The notes beneath the pieces are model-generated. The model was not told the origin of the DNA and ran no database searches. It worked only from the letters and a program-made list of their open reading frames with translations. A stretch of 32,658 bases of DNA. Origin: Vitreoscilla sp. (GTDB lineage Bacteria > Pseudomonadota > Gammaproteobacteria > Burkholderiales > Burkholderiaceae_C). Below, one piece after another: positions 1 to 10,400 of the stretch. The stretch is from contig JADMKA010000132.1 in NCBI GenBank assembly GCA_018780145.1, positions 1 to 32,658 on the forward strand, in the 5' to 3' direction. The position numbers and the translations under genes were made by a program. Within the stretch, counting starts at the first letter, position 1; every line of letters starts with the position of its first letter.

Positions 1-643
1 TGTCGTGCTTCTCGGTCTTTTTCAGCTTGGGCACGTCGGCGGCGTCCACCACCTGCCCATCCACCCGGAAGCGCACGTAGCCCTGGGCCTGCATGTCGGC
101 AAAGAGCTCGGCGAACTCGCCCTTGCGGTCCCGCACCACCGGCGCCAGCACCATCAGCTTGGTGTCCTCGGGCAGTGCCAGCGCGGCGTCGACCATCTGG
201 GCCACGCTCTGGGCCTGCAGCGGCTGGCCGTGGTCGGGGCAGTAGGGTGTGCCGGCGCGCGCATAGAGCAGGCGCAGGTAGTCGTGGATCTCGGTCACCG
301 TGCCCACGGTCGAGCGCGGGTTGTGCGAGGTGGCCTTCTGCTCGATGCTGATCGCCGGCGACAGGCCCTCGATCACGTCCACGTCCGGCTTGTCCATCAA
401 CTGCAGGAACTGCCGGGCATAGGCCGACAGGCTCTCGACATAGCGCCGCTGGCCCTCGGCATACAAGGTGTCGAAGGCGAGGCTGGATTTGCCCGATCCC
501 GACAGCCCGGTGATGACCACCAGGGCGTGCTTGGGGATGTCCAGGTCGATGTTCTTCAGGTTGTGGGTGCGGGCACCACGGACGCGAATGGCCGCCGCAA
601 GGTCGTTCCGGGCGGCTGGCGGCAGGGAGGGGTCGTTGGGCAT
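1..643 (-). CDS. uvrA: UvrA, excinuclease ABC subunit A (5' part)
   Basis: This is the first 214 codons of the DNA-damage recognition ATPase of nucleotide excision repair. The gene runs off the left edge of the window, so the stop is not seen. The protein starts [10 protein letters not shown] and shows the family N-terminus: the motif [16 protein letters not shown], Walker [10 protein letters not shown] at about residues 47-55, then the block [20 protein letters not shown] and the SPAISIEQK region. The rest of the visible part is the start of the UvrB-binding region, with [14 protein letters not shown]-like sequence. The ATG at 643 is preferred because the conserved region begins soon after it. 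A strong ribosome binding site is not obvious. I saw no LexA-type palindrome just upstream. Identification is certain; only the exact start is open. Confidence 0.95.
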   Translation of the reverse strand, partial: MPNDPSLPPAARNDLAAAIRVRGARTHNLKNIDLDIPKHALVVITGLSGSGKSSLAFDTLYAEGQRRYVESLSAYARQFLQLMDKPDVDVIEGLSPAISIEQKATSHNPRSTVGTVTEIHDYLRLLYARAGTPYCPDHGQPLQAQSVAQMVDAALALPEDTKLMVLAPVVRDRKGEFAELFADMQAQGYVRFRVDGQVVDAADVPKLKKTEKHD

Positions 644-751
644 GTCGGGGGTCGAGGGCAACCGGCCATCATAGCGAGGCAGGCGGCTCGGGGCACCACC
701 ACCGGCTTGGCCGACCTGAAGTGGGAGCACCCGGTGCCGGTGTACCGGCTC

Positions 752-795
752 CACCCGCCGAGCGGGTGCTCAGCCGGCTTGGGGCGGCCCGGCGC
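752..795. repeat. Dispersed intergenic repeat, copy 1 (hairpin plus GC-rich tail)
   Basis: A perfect 7-bp hairpin CACCCGC-CGA-GCGGGTG (752-768) is followed by 5 bases and then a 22-base block starting CCGGCTTGGGGC (774-795). The same arrangement, with a CGA loop, a 5-base spacer and the same block with one mismatch, recurs at 12059-12098. Both copies lie between genes. It looks like a REP-type element or a repeated terminator; its function is unknown. Confidence 0.6.
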
Positions 796-924
796 TCGGC
801 TGGGCCGCCTCGCCTGCGGCGGTCAAGAATTTTTACGAACTCGACATTCCGCTGTCATCCGGCATGCAAAGCGCCGCGTTGTGCCCATGCCGCCGCCCGT
901 TGGAGAGCGCCGGCTTCCACCACA

Positions 925-1095
925 ATGATCATGCAGAAGTCAGCACTCACAAACCGCCAGCCCCACGCCCACGAGGCCAAGCGGGTGTTGCCGCCGCCTG
1001 AGAAGGGCCAGAAGTACGAGCCGTTCTGGACGGCCGCCTTTGGCAGCGACCGGCAAAGCCTGGCGCGCCAGCAGAAGTCGGACCAGAAACGCTAA
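925..1095 (+). CDS. Small hypothetical protein, 56 aa
   Basis: This short open frame starts MIMQKSALTN (a second ATG lies two codons on, at 931) and ends with a basic tail QKSDQKR. It is hydrophilic, rich in Lys, Arg, Gln and Pro, and has a central KGQKYEPFWTAAFGSD segment. There is no signal peptide, membrane segment or motif that I recognise. It follows a 280-base gap holding a dispersed repeat and an A/T-rich patch around 827-837. It converges on the minus-strand small secreted-protein gene, and the two stop codons overlap (1092-1095). The downstream part reads like real protein rather than shadow sequence, but the ORF is short. It could be a conserved small cytoplasmic protein or spurious. 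Confidence 0.5.
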   Translation: MIMQKSALTNRQPHAHEAKRVLPPPEKGQKYEPFWTAAFGSDRQSLARQQKSDQKR

Positions 1096-1391
1096 GAGCC
1101 TCGGCGCACCGGCGGGTACACCTCGTTCGTGCCCGCCAGCCAGCAACGCTTCAGGTGGTTGGCCTGCACCGCCTCCTTGCAGACCACGAAGCTTTCCCGG
1201 TTTTGACACACCCGCTCGGTCGGGTGGTCGGGTCGCGGCGGGCACCCAGCCTCGGTCAGCCGCTGGGCCCAGTCGGACCGCAGCCGGCTGGCGGGCATGC
1301 CATCCGCGCGTGCGTCGGCCGCCTGCAGGCTGGCCAGCCCCAGGGCACCCCACAGCGCCAGACGTAGCCCACGCCGCATCGCCCCCTGCAT
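1092..1391 (-). CDS. Small secreted four-cysteine protein, coupled to recQ
   Basis: This 99-aa protein has a clear Sec signal peptide: [10 protein letters not shown], a hydrophobic stretch at residues 9-24, and a likely cleavage site ADARA|DG near residue 29. The mature part is about 70 residues with four cysteines (C50, C62, C71, C83), enough for two periplasmic disulfides. I do not recognise the family. The ATG at 1391 overlaps the recQ stop as TGATG, which suggests translational coupling and is why I chose it. ATGs at 1403 and 1379 are alternatives. Its stop overlaps that of the convergent small ORF ending at 1095. Signal peptide and cysteine pattern are seen directly; the disulfides and periplasmic location are inferred. 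Confidence 0.75.
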   Translation of the reverse strand: MQGAMRRGLRLALWGALGLASLQAADARADGMPASRLRSDWAQRLTEAGCPPRPDHPTERVCQNRESFVVCKEAVQANHLKRCWLAGTNEVYPPVRRGS

Positions 1392-3286
1392 CACTCGGCA
1401 CACTCCTCGATGACCCGCAGTATGGCGCGGCCGTAGGCCTCCAGTTTCTTGGCACCGACGCCGCTGATGCCGCCCAGCGCGCTGAGGCTGTCCGGCGCCT
1501 CGGCGGCCATCTGCGACAGCGTGGCGTCATTGAAGACGATGTAGGCTGGCAGGTTGTGCTCCCGGGCCACCTCGCTGCGCCAGGCCTTCAGCGCGCTGAA
1601 GCGGGCCTGCCCGGCGGCGTCCAGCGTGGCGGCGGCACGGGGAACCCTTTGCGAACCCGAGCCGGACTTGGACCGTGACCCGCGCGTCCGCGGCAACGGC
1701 TCGCGCGGTTCACGCAACTCGATCGCCACCTCGCCACGCAGCACGGCCCGCGCGCTGTCCGTCAACGCCAGGGTGTTGTACTCGCCTTCGCTGGCCAGAT
1801 GGCCCAGGGCGATCAGCTGGCGGATCACCCCGCGCCATTGGGCCTCGCTGAGGTCGGCGCCGATGCCAAACGTGCTGAGCTGCTCGTGGCCACGCTCCTT
1901 GGTCTTGTCGGTCGACTTGCCACGCAGCACGTCGATCAGGTGGCCGGCGCCGTAGCCGATGCCCGAGTGCTGGCGGAAGCGGTAGATGCAGCTGAGCGCC
2001 TTGCGGGCCGCCTCAGTGGCGTCCCAGCGGGCGGGCGGGTGCAGGCAGTTGTCGCAGTTGCCACAGGGTGGGCTCTGCTCGCCGAAGTAACCCAGCAGCC
2101 GCTGCCGACGGCACTCGAGGCTCTCGCACATCGCCAGCAGCGCGTCGAGCTTGCCGACCTGCAGGCGCTTGAAGTCCTCGCCAGCCGTGCTCTCGTCGAT
2201 CATCCGGCGCTGGTTCACCACATCGGCCAGCCCATAGGTCATCCAGGCGTCGGCCGGCTCGCCGTCGCGGCCGCCGCGGCCGGTCTCCTGGTAGTAGCCT
2301 TCGATGTTCTTGGGCAGGTCCAGGTGCGCGACGAACCGCACGTCGGGCTTGTCGATGCCCATGCCGAAGGCCACCGTGGCCACCATCACGATGCCGTCCT
2401 CGCGCAGGAAGCGGTCCTGGTGGCGGCGGCGCAGGTCGGGGTCCAGCCCGGCGTGGTAGGGCAGCGCCGTCCAGCCCTCGGCGCTCAGCCACTCGGCAGT
2501 CTCGTCCACCTTGCGCCGGCTCTGGCAGTAGACGATGCCGGCGTCACCCTCGTGCTCCTCGCGCAGGAAGCGCAGCAGCTGGGTGCGGGCGTTGTCTTTC
2601 TCGACGATGGTGTAGCGGATGTTGGGCCGGTCGAAGCTGCTGACGAATGCGCGCGCCTGGGTGAGCTGCAACCGTTCGAGGATGTCGGCCCGGGTGTGCT
2701 CGTCGGCAGTGGCGGTGAGGGCCAGGCGCGGCACGCCGGCATAGCGCTCGGCCAGCACGCCCAGCTGCAGGTACTCCTCTCGAAAGTCGTGCCCCCACTG
2801 GCTGACGCAATGCGCCTCGTCGATGGCGAACAGGCTCAGCTGCCCGCGCTCGTGCAACGAATCGAGCATCGCCAGGAAGCGCGGGTGGGTGATGCGCTCG
2901 GGTGCGGCGTAGAGCATCACCAGCCGGCCGGACAGCAGCTCGCGCTCCACCGACTGGGCGCCGGCGGAATCCAGCGTGGAGTTGAGAAACGCCGCGTGGA
3001 CCCCGGCCTCCTCCAACGCGCCCACCTGGTCGTGCATCAGCGCGATCAGCGGGCTGACGACCACCGTCACGCCCAGCCCGGCCCGGTGGCGGGCAATCGC
3101 CGGCACCTGGTAACACAGGCTCTTGCCGCCACCCGTGGGCATCAGCACCAGGGCGTCGCCGCCACCCACCACATGCTCGACGATGGCCTCCTGGTGACCG
3201 CGGAAGGCGGTGTAGCCAAAGACCTCGCGCAGCACGTCGGCGGGGTCGGTCGAAGCAGGATCGGGCACGGCAGGAATGGGCGGCAT
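1391..3286 (-). CDS. recQ: ATP-dependent DNA helicase RecQ
   Basis: This 631-aa 3'-5' DNA helicase acts in recombination and replication-fork repair. Domains in order: the first RecA-like domain with Walker A TGGGKS (51-56) and DEAH box IDEAH (155-159); the second helicase domain with TGRGGRDG (335-342); the RQC zinc site with C392, C408, C411 and C414 in the usual spacing (ECRR and CGNCDNC); a winged-helix region; and a C-terminal HRDC domain (about 545-625) ending VIEECAE. The open frame extends to 3787, but homology begins at [10 protein letters not shown], so the ATG at 3286 is preferred; the extension would overlap the next promoter region. The length matches full RecQ with one HRDC domain. 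A small secreted-protein gene follows with stop/start overlap. Confidence 0.95.
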   Translation of the reverse strand: MPPIPAVPDPASTDPADVLREVFGYTAFRGHQEAIVEHVVGGGDALVLMPTGGGKSLCYQVPAIARHRAGLGVTVVVSPLIALMHDQVGALEEAGVHAAFLNSTLDSAGAQSVERELLSGRLVMLYAAPERITHPRFLAMLDSLHERGQLSLFAIDEAHCVSQWGHDFREEYLQLGVLAERYAGVPRLALTATADEHTRADILERLQLTQARAFVSSFDRPNIRYTIVEKDNARTQLLRFLREEHEGDAGIVYCQSRRKVDETAEWLSAEGWTALPYHAGLDPDLRRRHQDRFLREDGIVMVATVAFGMGIDKPDVRFVAHLDLPKNIEGYYQETGRGGRDGEPADAWMTYGLADVVNQRRMIDESTAGEDFKRLQVGKLDALLAMCESLECRRQRLLGYFGEQSPPCGNCDNCLHPPARWDATEAARKALSCIYRFRQHSGIGYGAGHLIDVLRGKSTDKTKERGHEQLSTFGIGADLSEAQWRGVIRQLIALGHLASEGEYNTLALTDSARAVLRGEVAIELREPREPLPRTRGSRSKSGSGSQRVPRAAATLDAAGQARFSALKAWRSEVAREHNLPAYIVFNDATLSQMAAEAPDSLSALGGISGVGAKKLEAYGRAILRVIEECAE

Positions 3287-3346
3287 CGGGCGCGATGGTA
3301 GCCGGCTGCAGGCGCTCGCCAGCCAGGATCCGTCGAGCCTGGCTAG

Positions 3347-3362
3347 ACAAGTGACACCTTGT
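3347..3362. promoter_or_regulatory. Short palindrome between recQ and the TonB receptor gene
   Basis: ACAAG-TGACAC-CTTGT is an inverted repeat with 5-bp arms, lying in the divergent gap between recQ and the receptor gene, 60 bases from the recQ start and about 170 bases before the receptor start. It could be an operator. There is no second copy in the window and no nearby regulator gene. Confidence 0.25.
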
Positions 3363-3533
3363 TTCTGTGGCGAAAGCGCCAATGCGCGGGTTGGCCCCAG
3401 GGGACCGCGCCTTGCCCGCGCCGAACAATGCCAGCCGGCTGACGGTGCCTGTGCACTGACAACCACTGGTGGCGCGGGTGCACCCACGAGATGCGCCTGC
3501 GCCGGATGGCGTCGATTCCCCCAGGAGGAGAGA

Positions 3534-6290
3534 ATGTTCCAACGCACCCGACTTTGCACCCAGTTGTTGCTGGCTTTCGGCGTCATGCCGGCGGCCTTTG
3601 CCCAGGACGCCCCGGCGCCCGCGCAGCGGGTGGAGATCACCGGTTCGTCGATCAAGCGGGTCGATTCCGAAACCGCCCTGCCGGTCACGGTGATCACCCG
3701 CGAGCAGATCGAGAAGAGTGGCGCGATCACGGTCGAGGACCTGATCCACCGCGTCTCGGCCAGCGGCGCGATGGTCGCCGGCACCACCCAGGGCGCCGGC
3801 TACGCCACCTCCAACGCCAATCTGCGCGGCCTGGGCACCAGTTCCACCCTGGTGCTACTCAATGGCCGGCGCCTGGCCAACTTTGCCTTCGGCAGCATCG
3901 GCGGCAACGTCGCGGTCGACCTGAACAGCATCCCCTTCGCCGCACTCGAGCGCATCGAGGTGCTACGAGACGGCGCCTCCGCGGTCTACGGCACCGACGC
4001 CGTCGGCGGCGTGATCAACTTCATCACCCGCAAGAACTACAAGGGCGGCGAGATCAGCATCCGCTACGGCGACACCGAGGCCGGCGTGGGCGGCACCGAA
4101 TCCGGTGGCAGCATCGCGTTCGGCCTGGGCGACCCCAGCGTCGACAAGTTCAACCTGCTGGTCACCGCCAACATCCAGAAGAGCACCCGCATCAAGGCGG
4201 TGGATCAGCAGTGGTACATGCGTGGCCTGACCGAGATCCCCGGCTCGTCTCCCCCGACCTCGGGCCGCGCCTTCCCGGGCCGCTTCTGGGACATGTTCGA
4301 CACGCTCAGCCCGGGCGCCTACGCCACCGACGGTACGACGACCGACCCCAACATCTCCCAATGCGACCCGACCTACACGGTGCTGCAGGACTTCGGCATC
4401 CCCACGCCCAACGCCAGCAACAACGTCAAGTCCTGCCGGTTCATCTACGCCGCGGCGCTGGACAACTTCCCAGACACCGAACGGGGTGACCTGTTCACCA
4501 GGCTGAGCTACCAGCTCGGCCCGAACACCGAGATGTATGCCGAGGGTTCGTTCGCGCGCAGCCACAACATCGGCCGCGTGGCCCCGGTGCCCATCTCCAA
4601 CGACGCCGGGCACATCGACGCGCTGACCGGCGAATACCCGCATTTCGCGATGCCGGTCGACAGCCCCTACTTCCCACGCGCGCTGCTGGAGTCGCTGGGC
4701 TACACGGTACCGGCCACCGGCTCGGTGGACATCATGATGCGGGCGGTACCGGTCGGCAACCGCATCAACGACAACACCAACGACCAGACCCGCTTCGTCG
4801 CCGGCCTGCGCGGCGTGCTCGGGGACTGGGACTACGACTCCGGCCTCACCTGGGCCCAGTCCAGCGGCCACCTGGAGTACCGTGGCTACATCAACGAGCC
4901 GCGCTTCCTGGCTGCGCTGGCCACCGGCCGCATCAACCCGTTCGGCCCGATGAGCGCCGCCGACATGGACCTGCTGCGCAGCACGCTGATGGAAGGGGCG
5001 ATGCGTGAATCCACCAGCACCGTCACCAGCCTGGACGCCAAGATGTCGCGCGACCTGATGAAGATGGGCGGTGGCCAGATGGCCATCGCCATCGGCGGCG
5101 ACCTGCGGCGCGAGCAGGCCGACGACAAGCCGGTGAACGATGACTACCGCCAAGGCCTTCACATTGGCGGTGAGGGCTCGGTGCCGGCCACCAAGGCCTC
5201 GCGCAACGCCTACGCGGTGTTCAGCGAACTGGTGATGCCCTTTGCCAAGGGGGTGGAGGCCACCCTGGCGGCGCGCTACGACCACTACAGCGACTTCGGC
5301 TCCACCTTCAACCCTCGGGCCTCGGTTCGGTGGCAACCCACCAAGGAGGTGGTGATCCGTGCCTCGGCCGGCACCGGCTTCCGCGCACCCACTCTGTGGG
5401 ACGTGAATTCGCCGCCGGCCTTCACCAACACCGCCAACTCGCTGAACGACCCGGACTGCCCGCTGGTCACCGACCCACCCCAGGCCCGCTGCGCCACCCA
5501 GTTCACGGTGCGCAACTCCTCGTCGACCAACCTCAAGCCCGAGAAATCGCGCCAGTGGGCGATCGGCGCCGTGCTGGACCCGCTGCCCTGGCTGTCGACC
5601 ACCCTCGACTACTGGCACATCGAGAAGAAGGACCAGATCGGCCAGATCAGCGGCGATGCATTGATGTCCGACCCGGCGCTCTATGCCAAGTACATCGACC
5701 GCGTGCACCGCGGCGCCGATGGCTACATCACGTTCATCGACCAGCCGGTGGAGAACCTGGGCGGCCTGCGCACCTCGGGGCTGGACCTGAGCCTGCGCAC
5801 CCGCTGGAGCCTGGGCGAGATGGGCAAGTTGGCGGTCGAACTGGACTCGACCTACCTCACCGAATGGGAGCAGCAGAACGGCAAGGGTTCACCCTTCGTC
5901 AGCTACCTGGGCACGGCCGGTGACGGCGGCGCGGTGCAACCGGTGCCGCGCTGGCAGCACACGCTGGCGGGCGATTGGCAGTTCGGCGCCTGGGGCGTGC
6001 GGCTGGAGAACACCTTCGTGAAGGGTTGGGTCGAGTCGGCCGGCCTGGTGGATGCCAACGTCGGCGTGGCGGTCGACCACAAGGTCAAGGACACCAGCCG
6101 CTTCAACCTGGCGGTCAACTACGCGGGCTTCGACCACTGGGTGCTGCGCCTGGGCGTGCGCAACCTGTTCGACGCCGAGCCGCCGTTCACCGCGGTGTCG
6201 TCCTACGGCTCGCACGCAGCCGGCTTTGCCGGCTCCTTCGCCGACCCGCGCGGCCGCTTCTTCTACGGCTCAGTGACCTACAAGTTCTGA
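3534..6290 (+). CDS. TonB-dependent outer-membrane receptor
   Basis: This 918-aa outer-membrane beta-barrel receptor would import a ligand with energy from TonB/ExbBD. It has a signal peptide ending AAFA|QD near residue 23. The plug domain starts with [13 protein letters not shown] and contains the plug blocks [29 protein letters not shown] and [16 protein letters not shown] long barrel follows with repeated aromatic strands, and the protein ends in Phe (FYGSVTYKF), as barrel proteins do. The ATG at 3534 follows a perfect AGGAGG (3523-3528) at 5 bases; upstream in-frame sequence has no family similarity. A strong terminator follows. No regulator, periplasmic binding protein or TonB gene lies alongside, so the ligand is unknown. 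The plug type resembles large receptors often used for complex organic substrates or siderophores, but that is not diagnostic. Confidence 0.92.
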   Translation: MFQRTRLCTQLLLAFGVMPAAFAQDAPAPAQRVEITGSSIKRVDSETALPVTVITREQIEKSGAITVEDLIHRVSASGAMVAGTTQGAGYATSNANLRGLGTSSTLVLLNGRRLANFAFGSIGGNVAVDLNSIPFAALERIEVLRDGASAVYGTDAVGGVINFITRKNYKGGEISIRYGDTEAGVGGTESGGSIAFGLGDPSVDKFNLLVTANIQKSTRIKAVDQQWYMRGLTEIPGSSPPTSGRAFPGRFWDMFDTLSPGAYATDGTTTDPNISQCDPTYTVLQDFGIPTPNASNNVKSCRFIYAAALDNFPDTERGDLFTRLSYQLGPNTEMYAEGSFARSHNIGRVAPVPISNDAGHIDALTGEYPHFAMPVDSPYFPRALLESLGYTVPATGSVDIMMRAVPVGNRINDNTNDQTRFVAGLRGVLGDWDYDSGLTWAQSSGHLEYRGYINEPRFLAALATGRINPFGPMSAADMDLLRSTLMEGAMRESTSTVTSLDAKMSRDLMKMGGGQMAIAIGGDLRREQADDKPVNDDYRQGLHIGGEGSVPATKASRNAYAVFSELVMPFAKGVEATLAARYDHYSDFGSTFNPRASVRWQPTKEVVIRASAGTGFRAPTLWDVNSPPAFTNTANSLNDPDCPLVTDPPQARCATQFTVRNSSSTNLKPEKSRQWAIGAVLDPLPWLSTTLDYWHIEKKDQIGQISGDALMSDPALYAKYIDRVHRGADGYITFIDQPVENLGGLRTSGLDLSLRTRWSLGEMGKLAVELDSTYLTEWEQQNGKGSPFVSYLGTAGDGGAVQPVPRWQHTLAGDWQFGAWGVRLENTFVKGWVESAGLVDANVGVAVDHKVKDTSRFNLAVNYAGFDHWVLRLGVRNLFDAEPPFTAVSSYGSHAAGFAGSFADPRGRFFYGSVTYKF

Positions 6291-6306
6291 TCGCGGTCCT
6301 GTCAGG

Positions 6307-6340
6307 GGCCCCTGCCGAGGCATCGGCAGGGGCCTCGTTT
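6307..6340 (+). terminator. Rho-independent terminator after the TonB receptor
   Basis: A perfect 12-bp stem (GGCCCCTGCCGA / TCGGCAGGGGCC, 6307-6318 and 6323-6334) closes a GGCA loop and is followed by TCGTTT. It separates the receptor from the RND/SQR operon promoter, so that operon is transcribed on its own. Confidence 0.85.
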
Positions 6341-6358
6341 CATGGCCCGCAGGCCGAG

Positions 6359-6388
6359 TTGCATACCCCATTAGGTATGTGATAGCAT
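6359..6388 (+). promoter_or_regulatory. Promoter of the RND/SQR operon
   Basis: A -35-like TTGCAT (6359-6364) and a -10-like TAGCAT (6383-6388) are 18 bp apart. The same TAGCAT hexamer is found before sbp and cysT. The expected start of transcription is 6395, the A of the ATG of the first gene. Both operators lie across this promoter, so repressor binding would block RNA polymerase. Inferred from position and hexamer match. Confidence 0.5.
6363..6378. promoter_or_regulatory. CsoR/CstR-type operator 1
   Basis: ATACCCCATTAGGTAT is a 16-bp inverted repeat with ATACC/GGTAT arms. It matches the general shape of CsoR-family operators, which have C/G-rich arms flanked by AT. It sits in the spacer of the promoter. 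The likely ligand is the CsoR-family repressor at 12427-12717 in the same operon. Confidence 0.65.
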
Positions 6389-6402
6389 ACCCACATGGGT
6401 AT
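6387..6402. promoter_or_regulatory. CsoR/CstR-type operator 2, over the start codon
   Basis: ATACCCACATGGGTAT is a 16-bp inverted repeat with perfect ATACCC/GGGTAT arms, exactly 24 bp downstream of operator 1 (the leading GCATACCC is directly repeated). Its centre covers the ATG of the adaptor gene at 6395. Two operators about two helical turns apart suggest two repressor assemblies on DNA. Confidence 0.65.
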
Positions 6403-7462
6403 CAAGAATCGTCACTGGATCGGCCTCGCTGCCGCAGCACTGGCCCTGCAGACCGCACCGGCCCAGGCTGCTGGCCCTGTGGTGCCGACCGTTGCCGCGC
6501 AGCCGGCCGCCGAACGCGGCGTCTTCGAGCTGGAGGCCAGCGTACAGGCCCTGCGCCAGGCCACCGTGGCGGCGCAGACTGGCGGCAACCTGCTCGCATT
6601 GAATGTCAAGGCGGGGGACCGCGTCAAGGCCGGCCAGGTGCTGGCCCGCATCGACGACCGCGAGGCCGCGGCCGGCCTGTCGTCCACCGAAGGCGGCGTC
6701 GCCCAGGCCGAGGCCCAATTGCGCAACGCCAAGGTCTCGATGGAGCGCACCCGCGAGTTGCGTGCCCAGGGATTCGTCAGCCAGGCCGCGCTGGACACCG
6801 CCGAAACCCAGTGGCGTGCCGCCCAGGCGGGCCTGCAGCAGGCACAGGGTGCCCGCGGCCAGGCGGTGGTGATGCGGGGCAACGCCACCCTCACCGCGCC
6901 CTTCGACGGCATCGTGCTGGCCACCCATCTGGAGGCCGGCGACCTGGCCACGCCGGGCCGGCCGGTCCTGACGCTGTACGCGCCGGGCGCGCTGCGCGCC
7001 GTGGCCCAGGTGCCGTCCTCGCGCGTCGCCCAGGCCCGCGCCTCGCGCAGCACCCAGGTCGAGCTGCCGGGCAGCCCGGCACGGTGGATCAGCCCGGTCC
7101 GCCAGATCGAGTTGCCCACCACCGATCCGGTGTCACAGACCGTCGAATGGCGGATGGACCTGCCGGCCGATGTCACCGGCCTCGCACCCGGCCAGAGCCT
7201 GCGGGTGCGGTTCGATGGCGCCACCGCGGCCCCCGCCACCCCGCCCTCGAACGCCCTGGCCATCCCGCCCTCGGCGGTGCTGACACGTGGCGAGCTGACC
7301 GCCGTTTTCGTGGCCCAGGGTGATCGCTTCGTGCTGCGTGCGGTGCGCCTGGGGGCTGGCGGTGACCGCGTCCTGGCCGGCCTGCAAGCTGGCGAGCGCG
7401 TCGCGGTGGACGCGGTGCGCGCCGGCCTCGCCGATGCCACCCCGGCGCCTGCGGGGAAGTGA
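6395..7462 (+). CDS. RND efflux periplasmic adaptor (membrane fusion protein)
   Basis: This 355-aa adaptor links an inner-membrane RND pump to an outer-membrane channel. A signal peptide (MGIKNRHWIG, then a hydrophobic run ending AQA near residue 25) precedes a biotinyl-lipoyl-like half (ASVQALRQATVAAQTGG, then KAGDRVKAGQVLARID). Next come a short helical hairpin (about 100-150), the second lipoyl half (APFDGIVLATHLEAGD), a beta-barrel region and a C-terminal membrane-proximal domain (residues 290-350). There is no ribosome binding site before the ATG, and the predicted transcript start coincides with it, which suggests a leaderless mRNA. The next gene begins within or just after its stop. 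It heads the operon with the permease, an SQR and a CsoR-type repressor. No outer-membrane factor gene is nearby, so a TolC-like protein must be supplied from elsewhere. Confidence 0.88.
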   Translation: MGIKNRHWIGLAAAALALQTAPAQAAGPVVPTVAAQPAAERGVFELEASVQALRQATVAAQTGGNLLALNVKAGDRVKAGQVLARIDDREAAAGLSSTEGGVAQAEAQLRNAKVSMERTRELRAQGFVSQAALDTAETQWRAAQAGLQQAQGARGQAVVMRGNATLTAPFDGIVLATHLEAGDLATPGRPVLTLYAPGALRAVAQVPSSRVAQARASRSTQVELPGSPARWISPVRQIELPTTDPVSQTVEWRMDLPADVTGLAPGQSLRVRFDGATAAPATPPSNALAIPPSAVLTRGELTAVFVAQGDRFVLRAVRLGAGGDRVLAGLQAGERVAVDAVRAGLADATPAPAGK

Positions 7463-7473
7463 AGGCCGACCCG

Positions 7474-10400
7474 ATGAGCTCCCACGCCGCTCCCCTGGGC
7501 ATCTCCGGCCGCCTGGCCCGGGCCTTCCAGGACAACGCGCTGACCCCGCTGCTGGCCCTGGTGGCGCTGCTGCTCGGCTTGTTCGCCGTGCTGGTCACGC
7601 CGCGCGAGGAGGAGCCCCAGATCAACGTGACGATGGCCAACGTGCTGATCCCGTTCCCCGGGGCCAGCAGCACCGATGTGCAGAACCTGGTGGCCCGGCC
7701 GGCCGAACAGGTGTTGAGCCAGATCGCCGGCATCGAGCACACCTATTCGGTGGCCCGCCCCGGCCTGGCGGTGCTGACCGTGCAGTTCCAGGTGGGCGTG
7801 CCGCGCACCGAGGCCCTGGTGCGCCTGTACGACGTCCTGAACGCCAACCAGGACTGGCTGCCGCGCGACCTGGGCACGCTCGCCCCCATCGTCAAGCCCA
7901 AGGGCATCGACGACGTGCCGGTGCTGGCCATCACGCTGTATGCCCGCGATGCCCGCGCGGCGGCCGAGCTCGAACGCGTCTCCTCGACGCTGGAAGCCGA
8001 GCTGAAACGCGTGCCCGGCAGCCGCGAGGTCAAGACCATTGGCGGCCCGGGTCGCGTGGTCCGCGTGGCGCTCGACCCGTCCCGCCTGCGCGAGCGCGGT
8101 GTCGACCTGCTGCGCCTGAAGCAGACCCTGGCTGCTGCCAACTTCGCGCAACCTGCCGGCACGGTCCTGCAGCCGCAGGGCGGCCAGATGCTGGCGGTGG
8201 AGACAGGCGAGTTCCTGCGGTCGGCCCAGGAGGTGGGTGACCTGGTGGTCGGCGTGCAGGCCGGCAAGCCGGTCTACCTGCGCGAGGTGGCCGAGGTCAG
8301 CGACGGCGCGGCCCAGGCCGAGCGCCATGTCTGGTTCACCCCGGGCGCCGCCGCGTCCGGCGCCAGCGCACCGGCCGGCGCCGTCTACCCTGCGCTCACC
8401 GTCTCGCTGACCAAGAAACCCGGCGAGAACGCGGTCGACGTCGCCGCCGCAGCGCGTGCCCGCCTGGCCGAGCTGCGCAACACCGTGATCCCCGACGGCA
8501 TCGAGGCCCAGGTCACCCGCGACTATGGCGAAACCGCCGCCGAAAAGGCCAACAAGCTGATCCAGAAGCTGGCCTTCGCCACCGCCTCGGTGATCGCCCT
8601 GGTCGGGCTGGCCCTGGGCCGGCGCGAGGCGGTGATCGTCGGCGCCGCGGTGATCCTGACCCTCACCGCCACGCTGTTCGCCAGCTGGGCCTGGGGCTTC
8701 ACGCTGAACCGCGTCTCGCTGTTCGCGCTGATCTTCTCGATCGGCATCCTGGTCGACGACGCCATCGTGGTGGTGGAGAACATCCACCGGCACCAGCAGC
8801 TCGACCCGCACATGAGCCTGCGCGAGATCATCCCCGTGGCGGTGGACGAGGTCGGCGGCCCGACCATCCTGGCCACGCTGACCGTCATCGCGGCGCTGCT
8901 GCCGATGGCCTTCGTGTCGGGCCTGATGGGCCCGTACATGAGCCCGATCCCGATCAACTCCAGCCTGGGGATGGCGTTGTCGCTGGCGATCGCCTTCACG
9001 GTCACCCCGTGGCTGGCGCTCAAGCTGATGAAGCCGCACGGTGGTGCTGGCCACACCGGCCCGGCCACGACCGGCGGCCTGTCGGCCCGCCTGCCTGCGC
9101 TCTTCAGCCGCATCCTGTCGCCCCTGCTGGCCAGTTCGCGCAAGCGCTGGATGCTGCTGGCCGGCATCCTCGCAGCACTGGCGCTGTCGGTGGGCCTCGC
9201 GATGGTGCAGTGGGTGGTGCTGAAGATGCTGCCCTTCGACAACAAGTCGGAGTTCCAGCTGGTGGTCGACATGCCGGCCGGCACGCCGCTGGAAGACACC
9301 GCGGCCACGCTGCAGGCGCTCGGTGCCCACCTGGCGCAGCAGCCCGAGGTGCTCAACCTGCAGGGCTACGCCGGCACCGCGAGCCCGATCACCTTCAACG
9401 GCCTGGTGCGGCAGTACAACCTTCGTGCCGAGGCCGAGCAAGGCGACCTGCAGGTCAACCTGGTCGACAAGCAGCACCGCAGCGAGAAGAGCCACGCCAT
9501 TGCGCTGCGCCTGCTGCCCGCGCTGGAGAAGATCGCCGCCGCCCATGGCGCACGGCTGAAGCTGGTCGAGGTGCCTCCCGGCCCGCCGGTGATGAGCCCG
9601 CTGGTGGCCGAGGTCTACGGCCCGGACGAAGCCGGACGCCAGCAACTGGCCGAGCGCCTGCGCCAGGCCTTCGCCGCCACGCCCGGCATCAGCGCCATCG
9701 ACACCTCGCTGAAGGCCGACGCGCCGCGCGCCTTCCTGCGAATCAACCGCCAGCGCGCGGAGACCCTGGGCATCCCGGTGGCCAGCATCGCCCAGACGGT
9801 GCAGGGCGCGCTCTCCGGCGTGGATGCGGCCTACCTGCACGATGGCCGCAGCAAGTACGCGGTGCCGGTGCGCCTGCAGCTGCCGCTCGGCGCCCAGGTC
9901 GGGCTGGATGCGCTGCTGGCGCTGCCGCTGCGGGCCGCCGGCGGCCAGCTGGTGCCGCTGTCGGAACTGGTCCGTGTGGAGACTGGCGTGATCGACAAGC
10001 CGCTCTACACCAAGGACCTGCAAGGCCTCAGCTACGTCTTCGGCGACATGGCGGGCGGCCTGGATTCGCCGTTGTACGGCCTGTTCGCCATCCGCCCCCA
10101 CCTGGCCGCCGCCGCCCTGCCCAACACCGGCGAGCTGGGCGAGTACTGGATCCACCAGCCGAGCGACCCCTACCGCCAGTACGCCATCAAGTGGGACGGC
10201 GAGTGGCAGATCACCTACGAGACCTTCCGCGACATGGGCGCCGCCTATGGCGTGGGCCTGATCCTGATCTACCTGCTGGTGGTGGCCCAGTTCCGCAGCT
10301 ACGTGACGCCGCTGATCATCATGGCGCCGATCCCGCTGACGATGATCGGCGTGATGCCGGGCCACGCCCTGCTGGGCGCCCAGTTCACCGCCACCTCGAT

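Noticed and set aside
1799-3301. A plus-strand open frame of 500 codons across recQ.
   Set aside because: Antisense shadow of recQ with no motif; recQ has all helicase, zinc and HRDC signatures.
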